Shown here: in pieces, positions 33,271-33,470 of the stretch
Layout of the letters: each line of letters begins with the position of its first letter
How positions within the stretch are numbered: position 1 is the stretch's first letter
Origin: Gemmatimonadota bacterium
GTDB lineage: Bacteria; Gemmatimonadota; Gemmatimonadetes; Palauibacterales; Palauibacteraceae
Length of the DNA: 33,470 nucleotides
Assembly (NCBI GenBank): GCA_029861425.1
Contig: JAOTZH010000019.1
Span: 1-33,470 of the forward strand
Reading direction: 5' to 3'
Notes under the pieces: model-generated
Told to the model about the DNA's origin: nothing
The model's database searches: none
The model's input: only the letters and a program-made list of their open reading frames with translations
Made by a program: the position numbers and the translations under genes

Positions 33271-33470
33271 GTGGAAGCGTCCGACCAGGTCAAAGTACAC
33301 GAGCTGCTCTCGCAGGTTCGCGAGGGCGATGAGGGGGCGCTGGATCGCCTGATTCCGCTCGTGTTCGACGAACTCGAAGAGTTGGCGCGTGTGCAGCGTC
33401 GTCGTTGGCACGGGAACGTCTCGGTTCATACGGGCTCCCTGCTGAACGAGGCCTACATGCGGCTCGCCGG
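33271..33470 (+). CDS. ECF-like sigma factor (acidobacterial Sigma70_ECF type), 5' part
   Basis: The first 66 residues of a sigma factor cut by the window end. After VHELLSQVREGDEGALDRLI come PLVFDELEELARVQRRR and SLLNEAYMRLAG, the region 2 pattern of the Sigma70_ECF family (TIGR02999-type) common in Acidobacteria, Planctomycetes and Gemmatimonadota. Relatives of this group are often followed by Ser/Thr protein kinase genes, which would lie outside the window. The start is GTG 33271 with GGGGAGA just upstream. It differs from the ECF factor at 12646, which has its own anti-sigma gene. Confidence 0.88.
   Translation, partial: MEASDQVKVHELLSQVREGDEGALDRLIPLVFDELEELARVQRRRWHGNVSVHTGSLLNEAYMRLA

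Noticed and set aside
1-33470. Mobile elements, prophage or CRISPR arrays
   Set aside because: No transposase, integrase or phage gene, no terminal inverted repeats around genes, and no regularly spaced repeats were found beyond the short repeats listed.

Overview
The window is GC-rich bacterial chromosomal DNA (high GC at third codon positions, which leaves very long antisense open frames everywhere). The gene content suggests Gemmatimonadota or a near relative: TonB-plug proteins with carboxypeptidase-regulatory-like (CnaB) domains, Tat-exported amidohydrolase and amidase, a cytochrome c/copper monooxygenase, DUF6174-like lipoproteins, an acidobacterial-type ECF sigma factor and an rng-rplU-rpmA locus. 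This placement is an inference from gene style. I saw no transposase, integrase, phage gene, CRISPR array or complete tRNA or rRNA.

Layout. 1-8.3 kb: the 3' end of a 3-hydroxyacyl-CoA dehydrogenase, a sodium:solute symporter, a divergent pair made of a secreted serine hydrolase (-) and a Tat/lipoprotein amidohydrolase (+), a secreted protein with two TonB-plug modules and no beta-barrel, and an enoyl-CoA hydratase ending at a bidirectional terminator. 8.3-12.4 kb (minus strand): rng, rplU and rpmA with a near-consensus sigma-70 promoter before rplU, and upstream an acyl-CoA dehydrogenase. The L21 protein carries a long acidic tail that ends in what looks like an E3-subunit-binding domain. 12.6-17.3 kb (plus strand): ECF sigma factor, zinc-finger anti-sigma factor, TonB-dependent receptor, then two paralogous lipoproteins whose genes overlap by 80 nt in different frames. 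17.3-19.0 kb (minus): a small secreted beta-rich protein and a cytochrome c/PHM-type copper monooxygenase.

19.1-26.2 kb (minus) is a tightly packed, probably translationally coupled operon: B12-binding protein, acyl-CoA carboxylase beta subunit, AtuA-family protein, separate AtuA C-terminal domain protein, methylglutaconyl-CoA-hydratase-like protein, then two membrane proteins of unknown function and an NCS2-like permease. It resembles leucine/isovalerate or acyclic-terpene (Atu) catabolism, but no biotin-carrying alpha subunit and no mutase catalytic subunit are in view. 26.3-33.5 kb: an AI-2E-family transporter (+); a minus-strand operon of benzoate-CoA-ligase-like enzyme, Tat amidase and threonine aldolase; a secreted PQQ-type sugar dehydrogenase (+); and the start of an ECF sigma factor cut by the window edge.

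Overall the region encodes acyl-CoA, amino-acid and organic-acid breakdown with uptake and surface sensing, interrupted by a housekeeping ribosomal/RNase G block. The observations most worth a second look are the L21 fusion, the overlapping lipoprotein pair, the double-plug protein, the AtuA/carboxylase/B12/membrane-protein operon, and a tRNA acceptor/T-arm-like minihelix at about 3.55 kb.
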